Shown here in pieces: positions 53,930-62,100 of a DNA stretch of 64,000 bases (position 1 is its first letter; every line of letters starts with the position of its first letter). Source of the stretch: CAZHCG01 sp046484285 (GTDB lineage Bacteria > Myxococcota_A > Polyangia > JAAYKL01); assembly GCA_046484285.1 (NCBI GenBank), contig JAWOBP010000117.1, forward strand, positions 1 to 64,000, written 5' to 3'. The notes beneath the pieces were generated by a model, which did no database searches, had not been told where the DNA came from, and saw only the letters and a list, made by a program, of their open reading frames with translations. Made by a program: the position numbers and the translations under genes.

Positions 53930-54868
53930 CTAGCGCTTTTTTCTCTTCTTGCGCCGCAGGGCCGGATCCAGCGCGGTGTCGGCGTTTGCGGGCTCGGAGG
54001 AGTTGCGAGCGAGCCTGTCCAATCTCTCGTGTGCCAAGCCGGCGAACCAGCAGAACTCGTCGCGGCCCTCGCGCTCGGCGCGGGAGTAGCTCTCGGCGGC
54101 TCCTTGGGGGTTGCCGCGGTGCTCGCGGACGAGGCCGCGCACGTAGTGGATCCACGTGCGGACAAAGCGCTGCTCGGAGTCCGCGTCCGGGGGCGGATCC
54201 GAGACGCGGCGTCCCGTGGCGATCTCGGCCTCGATTCGCGTCAGGGCCAGCATCAGTTCCACGTCCTTGTCCGGAGAGAGCGAGCCGGCCTCTTCGATCA
54301 GGGAGCGGGTCGTGTCGTCGATCTTGCCCAGCCCCACCCGCGAGCGCGCCACCACCGCGATCGGCTCGGGCAGGCGGGTGCCGCGGCGCAGCAGGTCTCG
54401 TCCCACCTTTTCGGCTCGCGCCGGATCGCCGGTGACGAACAGGGCCTTGGCCAGCGCGGCCTCCAGCGCGGGTCGTTCGCTGGCCGGAGCCGAGTCCAGC
54501 GCGTTCTCCAGGCTGGGAACAGCGCGCGCAAAGTCGCCGATCTGAGCGTAGGCCAGCCCCAGCTTGGCGTCGATCGGTCCGCTTCTGCCGAACAGCTGCA
54601 AAAGCAGGTTGCGCTTGGCCAGCGCCGGGACCTGCTCTGGCTTGCCGAAAGACAGCAGGCGGAGCGCCTCGCGATGAAAGAGGGCGGCTCTGCTTTTCAC
54701 CAGCTTGGGTATCAGCGCGTAGTACAGGATCACGGCCAGGATCACGGGAATCGCGAGCCATTTCTGGCCGATACGCCAGAAGATGAAAAGCAGCGACAGG
54801 GTCAGGAGCGGCGCCACGATGCTGCCCGTGGACAGCCCGACCCGTCCGGTCGTGTCTTCGTCCGGCAC
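53930..54868 (-). CDS. inner-membrane TPR protein
   Basis: A 312-residue protein. Two membrane helices near the N-terminus (about 16-33 and 38-54) are followed by a cytoplasmic or periplasmic TPR-like helical region (66-290) including LGLAYAQIGDFARAVPSLENALDSAPASERPALEAALAKALFVTGDPARA. The C-terminus is very basic (RRKKRKKR). A protein-protein interaction scaffold at the inner membrane is likely. No enzymatic domain. It is divergent from the selenoprotein candidate and precedes the helical lipoprotein on the same strand. No specific family recognised. Confidence 0.72.
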   Translation of the reverse strand: MPDEDTTGRVGLSTGSIVAPLLTLSLLFIFWRIGQKWLAIPVILAVILYYALIPKLVKSRAALFHREALRLLSFGKPEQVPALAKRNLLLQLFGRSGPIDAKLGLAYAQIGDFARAVPSLENALDSAPASERPALEAALAKALFVTGDPARAEKVGRDLLRRGTRLPEPIAVVARSRVGLGKIDDTTRSLIEEAGSLSPDKDVELMLALTRIEAEIATGRRVSDPPPDADSEQRFVRTWIHYVRGLVREHRGNPQGAAESYSRAEREGRDEFCWFAGLAHERLDRLARNSSEPANADTALDPALRRKKRKKR

Positions 54869-55096
54869 GGTGGCAGTATGTCAGCTAGCGGGTCGTCGGT
54901 CCAGGGCAGGGAGGGATGAGCAATCCGCGCTGTCCAAAAATCGTTCCGGGCCGAGATTCCGGAGGGAGATGGTGGTTCGTGATACCGCGATTCGAAGCGG
55001 GTGAGCCGGTTTTTTCTGACACACTATCGGAGGAAACGTGGTAGCTTGATGTCGATATAGCACCAGAAAACTGGCAATTGACCCGAGGAGAGAGCG

Positions 55097-55837
55097 ATGA
55101 GCACAAAGCACCTGGAAACGCTCGCCGCCGTGCTGCTGGCCGCCGGGCTGGCCCTCGGCTGCGACGGAGACGGCGGCCGAGGCGGATCGGACGCCGACGC
55201 CGATGCCGATGCGGATTCCGACGGCGACACCGACGGCGACGCGGACTCGGACGCGGACTCGGACGCGGACGCGGATGGGGACTCGGACACGGATTCGGAC
55301 GCCGACTGTCCGGACTACCCTGCCGGTCCCTACAACTGGTTCGAGGGCGACGTGGTCAGCGCCGTCAGCTTCCCGGGGCGCTACGGGCCGGATGGCCCGG
55401 ACGACGGGCTCCACATGTGCGACCTCCACGCCGAGAGCGGCACGGTCGAGTCGCTGGTGTTCGTAGTGGGAGCGTACGGGTGACCGTCCTGTCCTGCTCG
55501 GTTCGAGCAGTTGGGCACCCTGGAGACCGCGATCAACGACGCGCACGGCGAGTTGGTGGGAGTCTACTACTCCGACCTTGGTGGCGGCATCCCTTCCGTG
55601 GATTCCGTCAGCGACGAGCTGGACGGGTTCGGCTGGAGCGGCGGTTGGCGGATCACGGACAATGCGCAAAACACGCTCTGGCTGGCCCAGGACGGCCAGA
55701 ACAACTGGCTGTTTCCCGGCACGCCCAGCGTGTGGGTGATCGACACCAGCAGCATGGTGATCACGGCCTCCGAGTGGGAGGGCACCTACCAGCTCGACGT
55801 GCTGGCCGAGGTGGAGGCGATCGACGTGGCGAATTGA
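55097..55837 (+). CDS. probable selenoprotein: Asp-repeat thioredoxin/TlpA-like lipoprotein with in-frame UGA
   Basis: A 246-residue product if TGA at 55481-55483 is read as selenocysteine (residue 129). Signal with lipid Cys22 (LALGC), Asp linker (31-70), then a thioredoxin/TlpA-like domain: VVSAVSFPGRYG, LVFVVGAYG-Sec-PSCPARFEQL, LVGVYYSD and a VWVIDTSSMVI strand. UPSC occupies the redox CxxC position (Sec129, Cys132). A 17-nt hairpin starts ten bases after TGA. The frame is open and homologous on both sides, so a frameshift is not needed. As conventionally read this would be a 128-residue truncation plus a second frame from 55511. GAGGAGAG precedes the ATG. Alternative: a pseudogene in which a Cys codon (TGC or TGT) became TGA. 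Confidence 0.75.
55494..55510 (+). promoter_or_regulatory. candidate bacterial SECIS hairpin
   Basis: CTGCTCGGTTCGAGCAG folds as a perfect 6-bp stem (55494-55499 with 55505-55510) and a GGUUC loop. It begins 10 bases after the UGA, with 16 bases between the UGA and the loop. E. coli fdhF has an 11-base gap and a 17-nt minihelix with a GGUC-type loop. The bulged U of fdhF is absent. Confidence 0.65.
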
Positions 55838-55884
55838 GCCGCTCGCCGCTGGACGGCGGCTCGCGGGCGCGGTAGATTTTTCCA

Positions 55885-56853
55885 ATGACGAATTCCAAGG
55901 AGTTAGGGGCGGTCCTGATCGATCTGGAGAACCTCTATCTGGCGATCCGCGACGAGCACAGGAACCCGGTCGAGACCACCGAGACGATTATCGAGAACCT
56001 CAAGGCCTTGCTCGAGGAGGAGCACGAGATTCACCCGGTCGTGATGAACGCCTACGCGCCGTTCGATTTCGAGACCACTCGCCAGTTGATCAACGGGCTC
56101 TCCCTCTTGGGCATCAAGCTCGAGCACGTGCTGTCCAAGCCGCAGAAGAACAGCGCGGATCTGCTTTTGGCGATCGACTGCACCGAGCTGCTCTACCGGC
56201 GCGACGACATCCGGCACTTCGTGATCGTGGGCGGTGACCGCGACTACATTCCGGTCGCGCAGCGGATCATGACCAACGCCAGGGAGGTGCTGATCGTCTG
56301 TCCGCGGCATGCCATGTCCGGCGATCTGCTGGCGATCGTCGGCCGCGAGCGCTACCTCGACACCTCCGAGCTGATACGCTCCGGACCGGAGCTGGAGACC
56401 GAGAGGCCGGAAGCTGCTCGGCGTCCCCCCGCGGGGGAGACCGCGGCGCGGCAACAGGATCGCTCTTCCCGGCAGTTCAGGCCCGACGTCCGGCCCGCCA
56501 GCGAGGCGCCGCGCGTGCGCCGCGCCGCGCCGCCGGCAACGCTGGAGGAGCTGCGCGAGAGGGTGGGGGACCAGATCGAGATGGAGAACCAGGAGCGGCT
56601 GATGCGGCTGATCCTGGAGTTCCGCGAGCGGATGGGTGTCCAGGAGATTTACCTGGCGCCGTTTTTCCGCGAGATGAACGAGGCGTTTCCCTACATGTCC
56701 AACTCCCAGCGCAAGGCGCTGCTCAACAGTCTTCAGCTGCACGGCGCGATCGACATCGTCGACCGCGAGCGCAACGACGGGGAAGGCACCTACGCCGTGA
56801 TCGTGATCGACAACTGGACCCATCCCCTGGTGCTCGCCTGCGTGCCGGGTTAG
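55885..56853 (+). CDS. NYN-domain (PIN-like) nuclease with C-terminal winged-helix-type domain
   Basis: A 322-residue cytoplasmic protein. The NYN/DUF88 domain (about 8-165) has the acidic residues of the PIN-like active site: LIDLENLY, SADLLLAIDC and VGGDRDYIP, then SGDLLAI. A charged linker (175-220, Arg/Pro/Ala-rich) leads to a C-terminal OST-HTH-like or winged-helix segment (LMRLILEFRERMGVQEIYLAPFFREMN). Family members such as LabA and YacP-type proteins are proposed RNases acting on RNA. The start is ATG at 55885, 47 bp after the selenoprotein. Catalytic activity is inferred from retained Asp residues. Confidence 0.82.
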   Translation: MTNSKELGAVLIDLENLYLAIRDEHRNPVETTETIIENLKALLEEEHEIHPVVMNAYAPFDFETTRQLINGLSLLGIKLEHVLSKPQKNSADLLLAIDCTELLYRRDDIRHFVIVGGDRDYIPVAQRIMTNAREVLIVCPRHAMSGDLLAIVGRERYLDTSELIRSGPELETERPEAARRPPAGETAARQQDRSSRQFRPDVRPASEAPRVRRAAPPATLEELRERVGDQIEMENQERLMRLILEFRERMGVQEIYLAPFFREMNEAFPYMSNSQRKALLNSLQLHGAIDIVDRERNDGEGTYAVIVIDNWTHPLVLACVPG

Positions 56854-56903
56854 CGACCAGTCTATCTCTCCCAATCGAGCCGGATTGGGCTATACTGCCC
56901 TGC

Positions 56904-58454
56904 ATGAAACGCTCGCTGCCAGTCGTCGGCGCGGCGGTCGGCCTCGGGGCCGGAGTGTTGCTGCTGGCGCTTTCGCAGCCCGGGTGCGAGGAGGTGCTCG
57001 AGGTCTGCGCTCCGTGCGGGCTCGTTTCCGAAGGGGTGGTCGACATCTCCGGAGATCCGCGGATGGACTCCGCCTTCGAGGCGGTGTATCGGCTCGGCAG
57101 CGAGGCATTGGAGGCGGCCGAGGCTTTCGACAGGGGGATGGCGGAGCTGGCCGCGCAGGTGGGAGCGACCGCGCCCGAGGACGGGGAATTCGATGCGGCC
57201 GACGTGGCGCAGATCGTCGCGGCGATTCGCGCCGAGCTGGATGAGCCCGACGGCATCGACCTGCGCGTCGAGATCGAGCGGGGCGGCTGCTGGGTGGACT
57301 CCGAGCTGGCGTTGGAGCGCCAGCTGATCTGCGAGGAGGCGGCCGGCTGCTACGTCTCTCCCGAGTGCGCCGGCGAGATCGCCGGGTCTTGCACCGGCCT
57401 GTGCGCGGGCGACTGCGGCGCGTCCTGCGACGGGGACTGCTACCGCTCGGTGGAGTCGGGCGACGCCTTGGGCTGCCTGCTCGACTGCGTCGGATCCTGC
57501 GCCGGCATGGTCGCGGGGCTCTGCCCGGGACGCTGCGTCGGGCTCTGCGAGGGAACCTGCAGCGCCCACGATTCCGACGGGGACTGTAACGGTCGCTGCC
57601 GGGGAGACTGCACCGGAGTCTGCGAGCTGGGCACGCCCTTTTCCTGCCCCGGCACCTGCGCCGGTCTCTGCCGCATTCCGCACCAGTACGGCGAGCCGTG
57701 CCCGATCTGCCGCGGCGACTGCACGGACGGGAGCTGCGGCGGATCCTGCCGCGGTCAGTTCCGGCCGGCCGGTTGCGACATGCCGACTCGCTGCGAGGGA
57801 GTCTACGAGTGCCAGGAGGCCTCGCGCTGGCTGGCCTGGGCCTACCTGCGCTGCGATCCGGGCCGCGCCAGGGTCGCGGTCGAGATGGGCGCCCAGTACA
57901 CGGGAGACCGGGCCCGGGCCGTGGGGACGGCGCGCCTGCTGGAGCGGATTGCGACCGATACGCTCTCTGGCCATGCCTGGGCTTCGCTTCTCGTGGACGG
58001 AATCGACGTCACCGGGGAGCTGGCATCGCCCGGCGGGATCGAAGAGGACCTGGCCGCCGGGGCCCAGGAGCGGCCCGAGCTGGCCGGCCTGGAGTACCTG
58101 AACGATCCCGTGACGCTCTGCGAGCTGGGGGTGGACGCCGAGCGCAGGCAGCTTCCGCTGTCCGGACTCAAGGCGCACCTGGGACACCTGGCCGGTGGCG
58201 TGGATGCCGGAGACTTCACCATCCCTGCCGGCGCGATGCCGTGCGTGCAGCCCGCGCTGGAGGACGCCGTGGAGCTGCTCGGGAAGCTGGTGCCGACCAG
58301 CGGCGGAGGAGATTGCTCGAATATCACCGGCGGCGGCGGGACGAGCGGAGGACCCGAGGCGGATCGCTCCGCCGGGCTCTACCGCCTCTTGGACGCCCAG
58401 AGCGCGCTGCTCGACGGGCTGGCGGGCGACGGCGGAGTCGACGGTGGCGGCTGA
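56904..58454 (+). CDS. exported cysteine-repeat protein (CxGxC modules)
   Basis: A 516-residue exported protein. The signal (MKRSLPVVGAAVGLGAGVLLLALSQPGC) may be a lipobox variant with Cys28. Residues 125-285 contain about 40 Cys in repeating C-x2-C-x-G-x-C patterns (SCTGLCAGDCGASCDGDCYRS, GLCEGTCS, GRCRGDCTGVC), expected to be fully disulfide-bonded. The C-terminal 220 residues are helical, with two helices sharing the form 'LERIATDTLSGHAWASLLVDGIDVTGEL'. It overlaps by 11 bp the gene for a VKOR-DsbA fusion, a strong hint that that enzyme oxidises this protein. No known domain beyond the repeat. Confidence 0.8.
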   Translation: MKRSLPVVGAAVGLGAGVLLLALSQPGCEEVLEVCAPCGLVSEGVVDISGDPRMDSAFEAVYRLGSEALEAAEAFDRGMAELAAQVGATAPEDGEFDAADVAQIVAAIRAELDEPDGIDLRVEIERGGCWVDSELALERQLICEEAAGCYVSPECAGEIAGSCTGLCAGDCGASCDGDCYRSVESGDALGCLLDCVGSCAGMVAGLCPGRCVGLCEGTCSAHDSDGDCNGRCRGDCTGVCELGTPFSCPGTCAGLCRIPHQYGEPCPICRGDCTDGSCGGSCRGQFRPAGCDMPTRCEGVYECQEASRWLAWAYLRCDPGRARVAVEMGAQYTGDRARAVGTARLLERIATDTLSGHAWASLLVDGIDVTGELASPGGIEEDLAAGAQERPELAGLEYLNDPVTLCELGVDAERRQLPLSGLKAHLGHLAGGVDAGDFTIPAGAMPCVQPALEDAVELLGKLVPTSGGGDCSNITGGGGTSGGPEADRSAGLYRLLDAQSALLDGLAGDGGVDGGG

Positions 58455-59598
58455 GCCGGCCCGCCGGAGCAATAGGCGCGCCGCCCTGGTGCTCGTCCTG
58501 CTGGGCGGGGCCGGGCTGGCGCTGTCGGGTTGGCTGGTCTACATTCACGTCAAGGTGCACAACGACCCGGGCTACGTCTCGATCTGCGCGGTCGGCGAGC
58601 GGGTCAACTGCGAGACCGTGGCCGCCTCGTCGTGGTCCGTGCTGGCCGGCGCGCCGCTGGCCGTCTGGGGGGCGATCGGGTTTTCGATCCTGCTGGCGTT
58701 GGGCGCGCGCGCCGCGCGGAGCGAGCCCGAAAGATCGATGAGCGGGGTGATCGCGCTGGTCTGCCTGGGATTCGCCGCGGTCTCGATCGCGCTGGGTTGG
58801 ATATCGACCGCGATCATCGGCGCGCTGTGCCCGACCTGCACCGGCGTCTACCTGGTCAGCTTCGCGGCTGCGCTGGTCGCGTGGTGGATCAACCGCAGGC
58901 GCGGGGGAACGATCCGGGCGGTCGCCGCGGACCTGCGCGAGATTCGCCGGCGGCCCGCGCTGTGGGGATCGGCCGCGCTGTTGGCCGGCACCGCACTGGG
59001 GGTGGCGCCCGCGGCCGTGCCGAACTACTGGGAGCTGGCCTCCTGGAGGTTCGAGGCCGGCATCGCGCACGGCGTCGACGACGAGGGCCGTCCCTGGATC
59101 GGCTCGCGCTCGCCGAGCGTCGTGATCCACGAGTTCATCGACTACGAGTGCCCGCACTGCAACGTGGCCCACCGCCTGCTGCGCCGCAGGTTGGGAGGTC
59201 ACTGGGACGAGGTGCGCCTGGTGCGCCACGACTACGCGCGCCGCCCCTGCGTGCCCAACGACGCACAGAAGAAGAAGTCGTCCTGCGAGCTGGCGCGGGC
59301 CGGTGTCTGCGCGGCCGAGCAGGGGAGGTTCTGGGAGTGGAACGACGCGGTGATGGCTCGGCCCAGGCCGCTGGGCGGCGTGGAGCGGCAAGGCTACGTG
59401 CGGGACATGTTCGAGCGGATCGGGCTCGATCTCGAGCGGCTCGACTCCTGCCTGTACGCGCCGGAGACGATCGAGCGCGCGCAGCAGTTCTTCCGCGAGG
59501 CGAGGCGCAACCGCGTGCGCGCCTCGCCGATGTACGTGCTGGACGGGGAGAAGCTGCAGCTGACCGAGTTGCTCGACGCGCTCGAGCGGCGCCTGTGA
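58444..59598 (+). CDS. VKOR-DsbA fusion, disulfide-bond-forming membrane protein
   Basis: A 384-residue fusion. The N-terminal VKOR domain has four to five membrane helices, loop Cys48 and Cys56 (SICAVGERVNC), and the CPTC motif (Cys129, Cys132) that passes electrons to quinone. The C-terminal DsbA-like thioredoxin domain (about 222-384) has FIDYECPHC (Cys236, Cys239), with helix insertion and SPMYV near the end. Such fusions oxidise exported proteins independently of DsbB. The GTG start overlaps the Cys-repeat gene. Further Cys in the DsbA part (CVPNDAQKKKSSC) may add stability. This is the likely folding catalyst for the many Cys-rich lipoproteins here. Confidence 0.9.
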   Translation: MAAEPARRSNRRAALVLVLLGGAGLALSGWLVYIHVKVHNDPGYVSICAVGERVNCETVAASSWSVLAGAPLAVWGAIGFSILLALGARAARSEPERSMSGVIALVCLGFAAVSIALGWISTAIIGALCPTCTGVYLVSFAAALVAWWINRRRGGTIRAVAADLREIRRRPALWGSAALLAGTALGVAPAAVPNYWELASWRFEAGIAHGVDDEGRPWIGSRSPSVVIHEFIDYECPHCNVAHRLLRRRLGGHWDEVRLVRHDYARRPCVPNDAQKKKSSCELARAGVCAAEQGRFWEWNDAVMARPRPLGGVERQGYVRDMFERIGLDLERLDSCLYAPETIERAQQFFREARRNRVRASPMYVLDGEKLQLTELLDALERRL

Positions 59599-59660
59599 TC
59601 CGGTGGCGATCGCGGCTCCGCCGGCGTAGAATCGATCAAAAGGAGACAAGGGGGTTCTGG

Positions 59661-60773
59661 ATGGAACGTCTTTTGCGCGCGGCGCTGGCCGCGCTGGTCG
59701 TCGTCGCGCCGTGCGGCTGCTCTGACGACGACGCGGACCTCAACGAGAACGTGGACTACACGCCCTGGGACGACGAGATGCCGCCGGCCGGTAATCCGGA
59801 CGGCGCCTGCCCGGTTCCGGACGAGGCGATGGAGGCGGCCAGCACCGACCCGGATTGGGTGATCGGCGGCGGCACCCCGGAGAGCTGCACCGGCGAGGCG
59901 GTGGTCGAGGCGATCGCCGAGGGCGGGGTCATCACCTTCGACTGCGGCCCGGATCCGGTCACGATCGAGCTGGAGGAGACGGCCCGGATCTACAACGACA
60001 CCGGGCCCGAGATCGTGATCGACGGCGGCGGCAAGGTCGCGCTCAGCGGCGGGGGCCAGCGGCGCATCCTCTACATGAACACCTGCGACGAGAGCCTGGT
60101 CTGGACGACCTCGCACTGCCAGGACCAGGATCACCCGCGGCTGACCCTGCAGAACCTGACCTTCGTCGGCGGCGATTCCAGCGACGAGACCGAGCACGAC
60201 GGCGGCGGCGCGGTCTGGGTGCGCGGCGGAAGGCTGAAGGTGATCAACTGCCGCTTCTTCTCCGGCGAGTGCGCGGCGACCGGACCGGATCTGGGCGGCG
60301 CCGGCCTGCGCGTTTTCGACCAGCACCAGGACCTTCCGGTCTACGTGGTGCACAGCACCTTCGGCGGCAGCGACGAGACCGGCAACGTCTGCTCCAACGG
60401 CGGGGGCCTGAGCAGCATCGGCGTCTCGTGGACGATCATCAACAGCCTCTTTTCGTGCAACCGCGCGATCGGGGAAGGCGGCAACCCGGCCGAGGACGGC
60501 ACGCCGGGCGGCGGTAGCGGCGGCGCGATCTACAACGACGGCAACACGATGACGCTCGACCTGTGCGGGGTGCTGATCGAGCACAACGAGGTCAACGCCT
60601 ACGGCGCGGCGATCTTCTTCGTCAGCAACAACCACGACGGCACGATTCGAATCGAGGACTCGGTGATCCGCGACAACGTCAACCACGGCGGCAGCAGCTG
60701 GCAGATCCTGCCCGGGATCGCCGCCCACGACGACACCGAGGTGATCGTGGACGACGATTCGATCATAGAGTAA
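59661..60773 (+). CDS. beta-helix lipoprotein
   Basis: A 370-residue lipoprotein. The ATG at 59661 has AAAAGGAGA about 16 bases upstream; spacing is long, but no other start is better. The lipobox is VAPCGC (lipid Cys20). There is no Asp-Xaa linker. Residues 90-365 form a right-handed beta-helix with polymorphic-type strands (PEIVIDGGGKVALSGGG, LTLQNLTFVGGDSS, LKVINCRFFSG, WTIINSLFSCNRAIGEGG, TIRIEDSVIRDN) similar to the halves of the 1167-residue protein. Adhesive or glycan-binding roles are typical; no catalytic site identified. Follows the VKOR-DsbA fusion by 62 bp. Confidence 0.8.
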   Translation: MERLLRAALAALVVVAPCGCSDDDADLNENVDYTPWDDEMPPAGNPDGACPVPDEAMEAASTDPDWVIGGGTPESCTGEAVVEAIAEGGVITFDCGPDPVTIELEETARIYNDTGPEIVIDGGGKVALSGGGQRRILYMNTCDESLVWTTSHCQDQDHPRLTLQNLTFVGGDSSDETEHDGGGAVWVRGGRLKVINCRFFSGECAATGPDLGGAGLRVFDQHQDLPVYVVHSTFGGSDETGNVCSNGGGLSSIGVSWTIINSLFSCNRAIGEGGNPAEDGTPGGGSGGAIYNDGNTMTLDLCGVLIEHNEVNAYGAAIFFVSNNHDGTIRIEDSVIRDNVNHGGSSWQILPGIAAHDDTEVIVDDDSIIE

Positions 60774-60795
60774 ACAACAAAAGACGAACATAAAC

Positions 60796-60830
60796 CTCGA
60801 AAATTGGTTATTGACAACAGAATTTTCGAG
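60796..60830. promoter_or_regulatory. perfect inverted repeat flanking the -35 of the AAA-ATPase gene
   Basis: CTCGAAAATT (60796-60805) and AATTTTCGAG (60821-60830) are perfect 10-bp complements with a 15-bp spacer that contains the TTGACA -35 element. An operator or autoregulatory site is plausible; the geometry does not resemble a terminator because the T-run is inside the stem. Confidence 0.55.
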
Positions 60831-60839
60831 TATTAAAAT
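60811..60839 (+). promoter_or_regulatory. sigma-70-type promoter of the AAA-ATPase gene
   Basis: TTGACA (60811-60816), a 17-bp spacer and TAAAAT (60834-60839; five of six consensus matches). The predicted start is at or near 60846, the first base of the ATG, so the mRNA is probably leaderless. Confidence 0.6.
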
Positions 60840-60845
60840 CATTGC

Positions 60846-61985
60846 ATGATAAAAAGGCGGGTCAAGCTGAGCCTGCTGGCGAATGCTCTCGACCGCTCTT
60901 TGGTGGTGGCGTTGCTCGGACCCCGTCAGTGCGGCAAGACCACTTTGGCCGGGGAACTGGCCGAAAGTCGCGAGTGCGAGACATACGACCTCGAGAATCC
61001 GCGTGACGCCGCGCTGCTGTCCAATCCGCTGCTGGCTCTCGAAAAGCTCGGGGGAACGATCGTGCTGGACGAGATCCAGCGCGAGCCCGAGCTGTTCGAG
61101 ATTATTCGGGTGTTGGTGGACAGGCCGGACAATCGCGCGCGTTTTCTCTTGCTGGGCAGTGCTTCTCCCGCTTTGGTCGCCGACGCGTCGGAGTCGCTCG
61201 CGGGAAGGGTCAGCTTCGTCGATTTGTCCGGATTCGATCTTTGCGAGGCGGGAGGCGAGCGCTTCGAGCGGCTCTGGCTCAGGGGCGGTTTTCCCTTGTC
61301 CTACTTGGCCGAGGACGCCAACGCCTCTTTTCTCTGGCGCGAGGATTTCGTGCGCACCTTTTTGGAGCGCGACGTTCCACAGCTCGGGATCGGCAGCATT
61401 CCGGCCAAGACTCTGAGGCGTTTTTGGACGATGATCGCCCACTATCACGGACAGGTGTGGAACGCCTCCGAGATCGCCCGTTCGCTCGGGACCGGCGAAG
61501 CCGCGGCGCGGAGATACATCGACGTGCTCGACGGCGCCTACATGGTGCGGCAGCTCCAGCCCTGGCACGCCAACGTGGGCAAGCGTCAAGTCAGGTCTCC
61601 CAAGGTGTATGTTCGCGACACCGGAATCCTGCATGCTCTGCTGACCCTCGAGACACGAGAACAGCTGCTCTCGCACCCCAAGTGCGGCGCCTCGTTCGAA
61701 GGGTTCGTGATCGAGCAGATCGCGGTGCTGAGCCGCAGTCGCAATCTCTACTTCTGGGCCACCCACGCCGGGGCGGAGCTGGATCTGCTGTTGTTCAGGG
61801 GAGGGCGGGCCGTCGGTTTCGAGGTCAAGACGACCGACGCGCCGACCACCACCAAATCGATGCGTGTCGCGTTGCGGGATCTCGATCTGGAGCACCTGTA
61901 CGTGGTCTACCCCGGTGACCGAGCGTACGAGTTGGACGACCGGATTTCGGTCCTTCCGGTCACCCGCCTTCCGGATGTGCTCTGA
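60846..61985 (+). CDS. DUF4143-type AAA ATPase
   Basis: A 379-residue protein of the ATPase family with an N-terminal AAA_14 domain and C-terminal DUF4143: Walker A GPRQCGKTT (about 25-33), Walker B IVLDEIQ, then SLTEEE-type segment LGSASPALV and a winged-helix region followed by an Asp/Glu-containing nuclease-like C-terminus (GAELDLLLFRGGRAVGFEVKT), which matches a PD-(D/E)xK-like motif. Such proteins are often mobile or defence-associated. The gene starts 72 bp after a lipoprotein stop in an AT-rich stretch and carries its own promoter. No Shine-Dalgarno is visible. Confidence 0.85.
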   Translation: MIKRRVKLSLLANALDRSLVVALLGPRQCGKTTLAGELAESRECETYDLENPRDAALLSNPLLALEKLGGTIVLDEIQREPELFEIIRVLVDRPDNRARFLLLGSASPALVADASESLAGRVSFVDLSGFDLCEAGGERFERLWLRGGFPLSYLAEDANASFLWREDFVRTFLERDVPQLGIGSIPAKTLRRFWTMIAHYHGQVWNASEIARSLGTGEAAARRYIDVLDGAYMVRQLQPWHANVGKRQVRSPKVYVRDTGILHALLTLETREQLLSHPKCGASFEGFVIEQIAVLSRSRNLYFWATHAGAELDLLLFRGGRAVGFEVKTTDAPTTTKSMRVALRDLDLEHLYVVYPGDRAYELDDRISVLPVTRLPDVL

Positions 61986-62100
61986 TCGATACGGCCTGTC
62001 CGAAGCAGACTCGTCCGCGCGTTTTCCGCGTGGCGGGCGGCGGATGGAGAGCTTACACTACAAAAAGAGACGCGCGCGGTGAACGGCGGGAGGTCGGGCA

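Noticed and set aside
55481..55483. Frameshift or sequencing error at the TGA of the thioredoxin-like lipoprotein
   Set aside because: Frames before and after the TGA are the same, so no insertion or deletion is needed; a base-call error remains possible and is covered in the finding.
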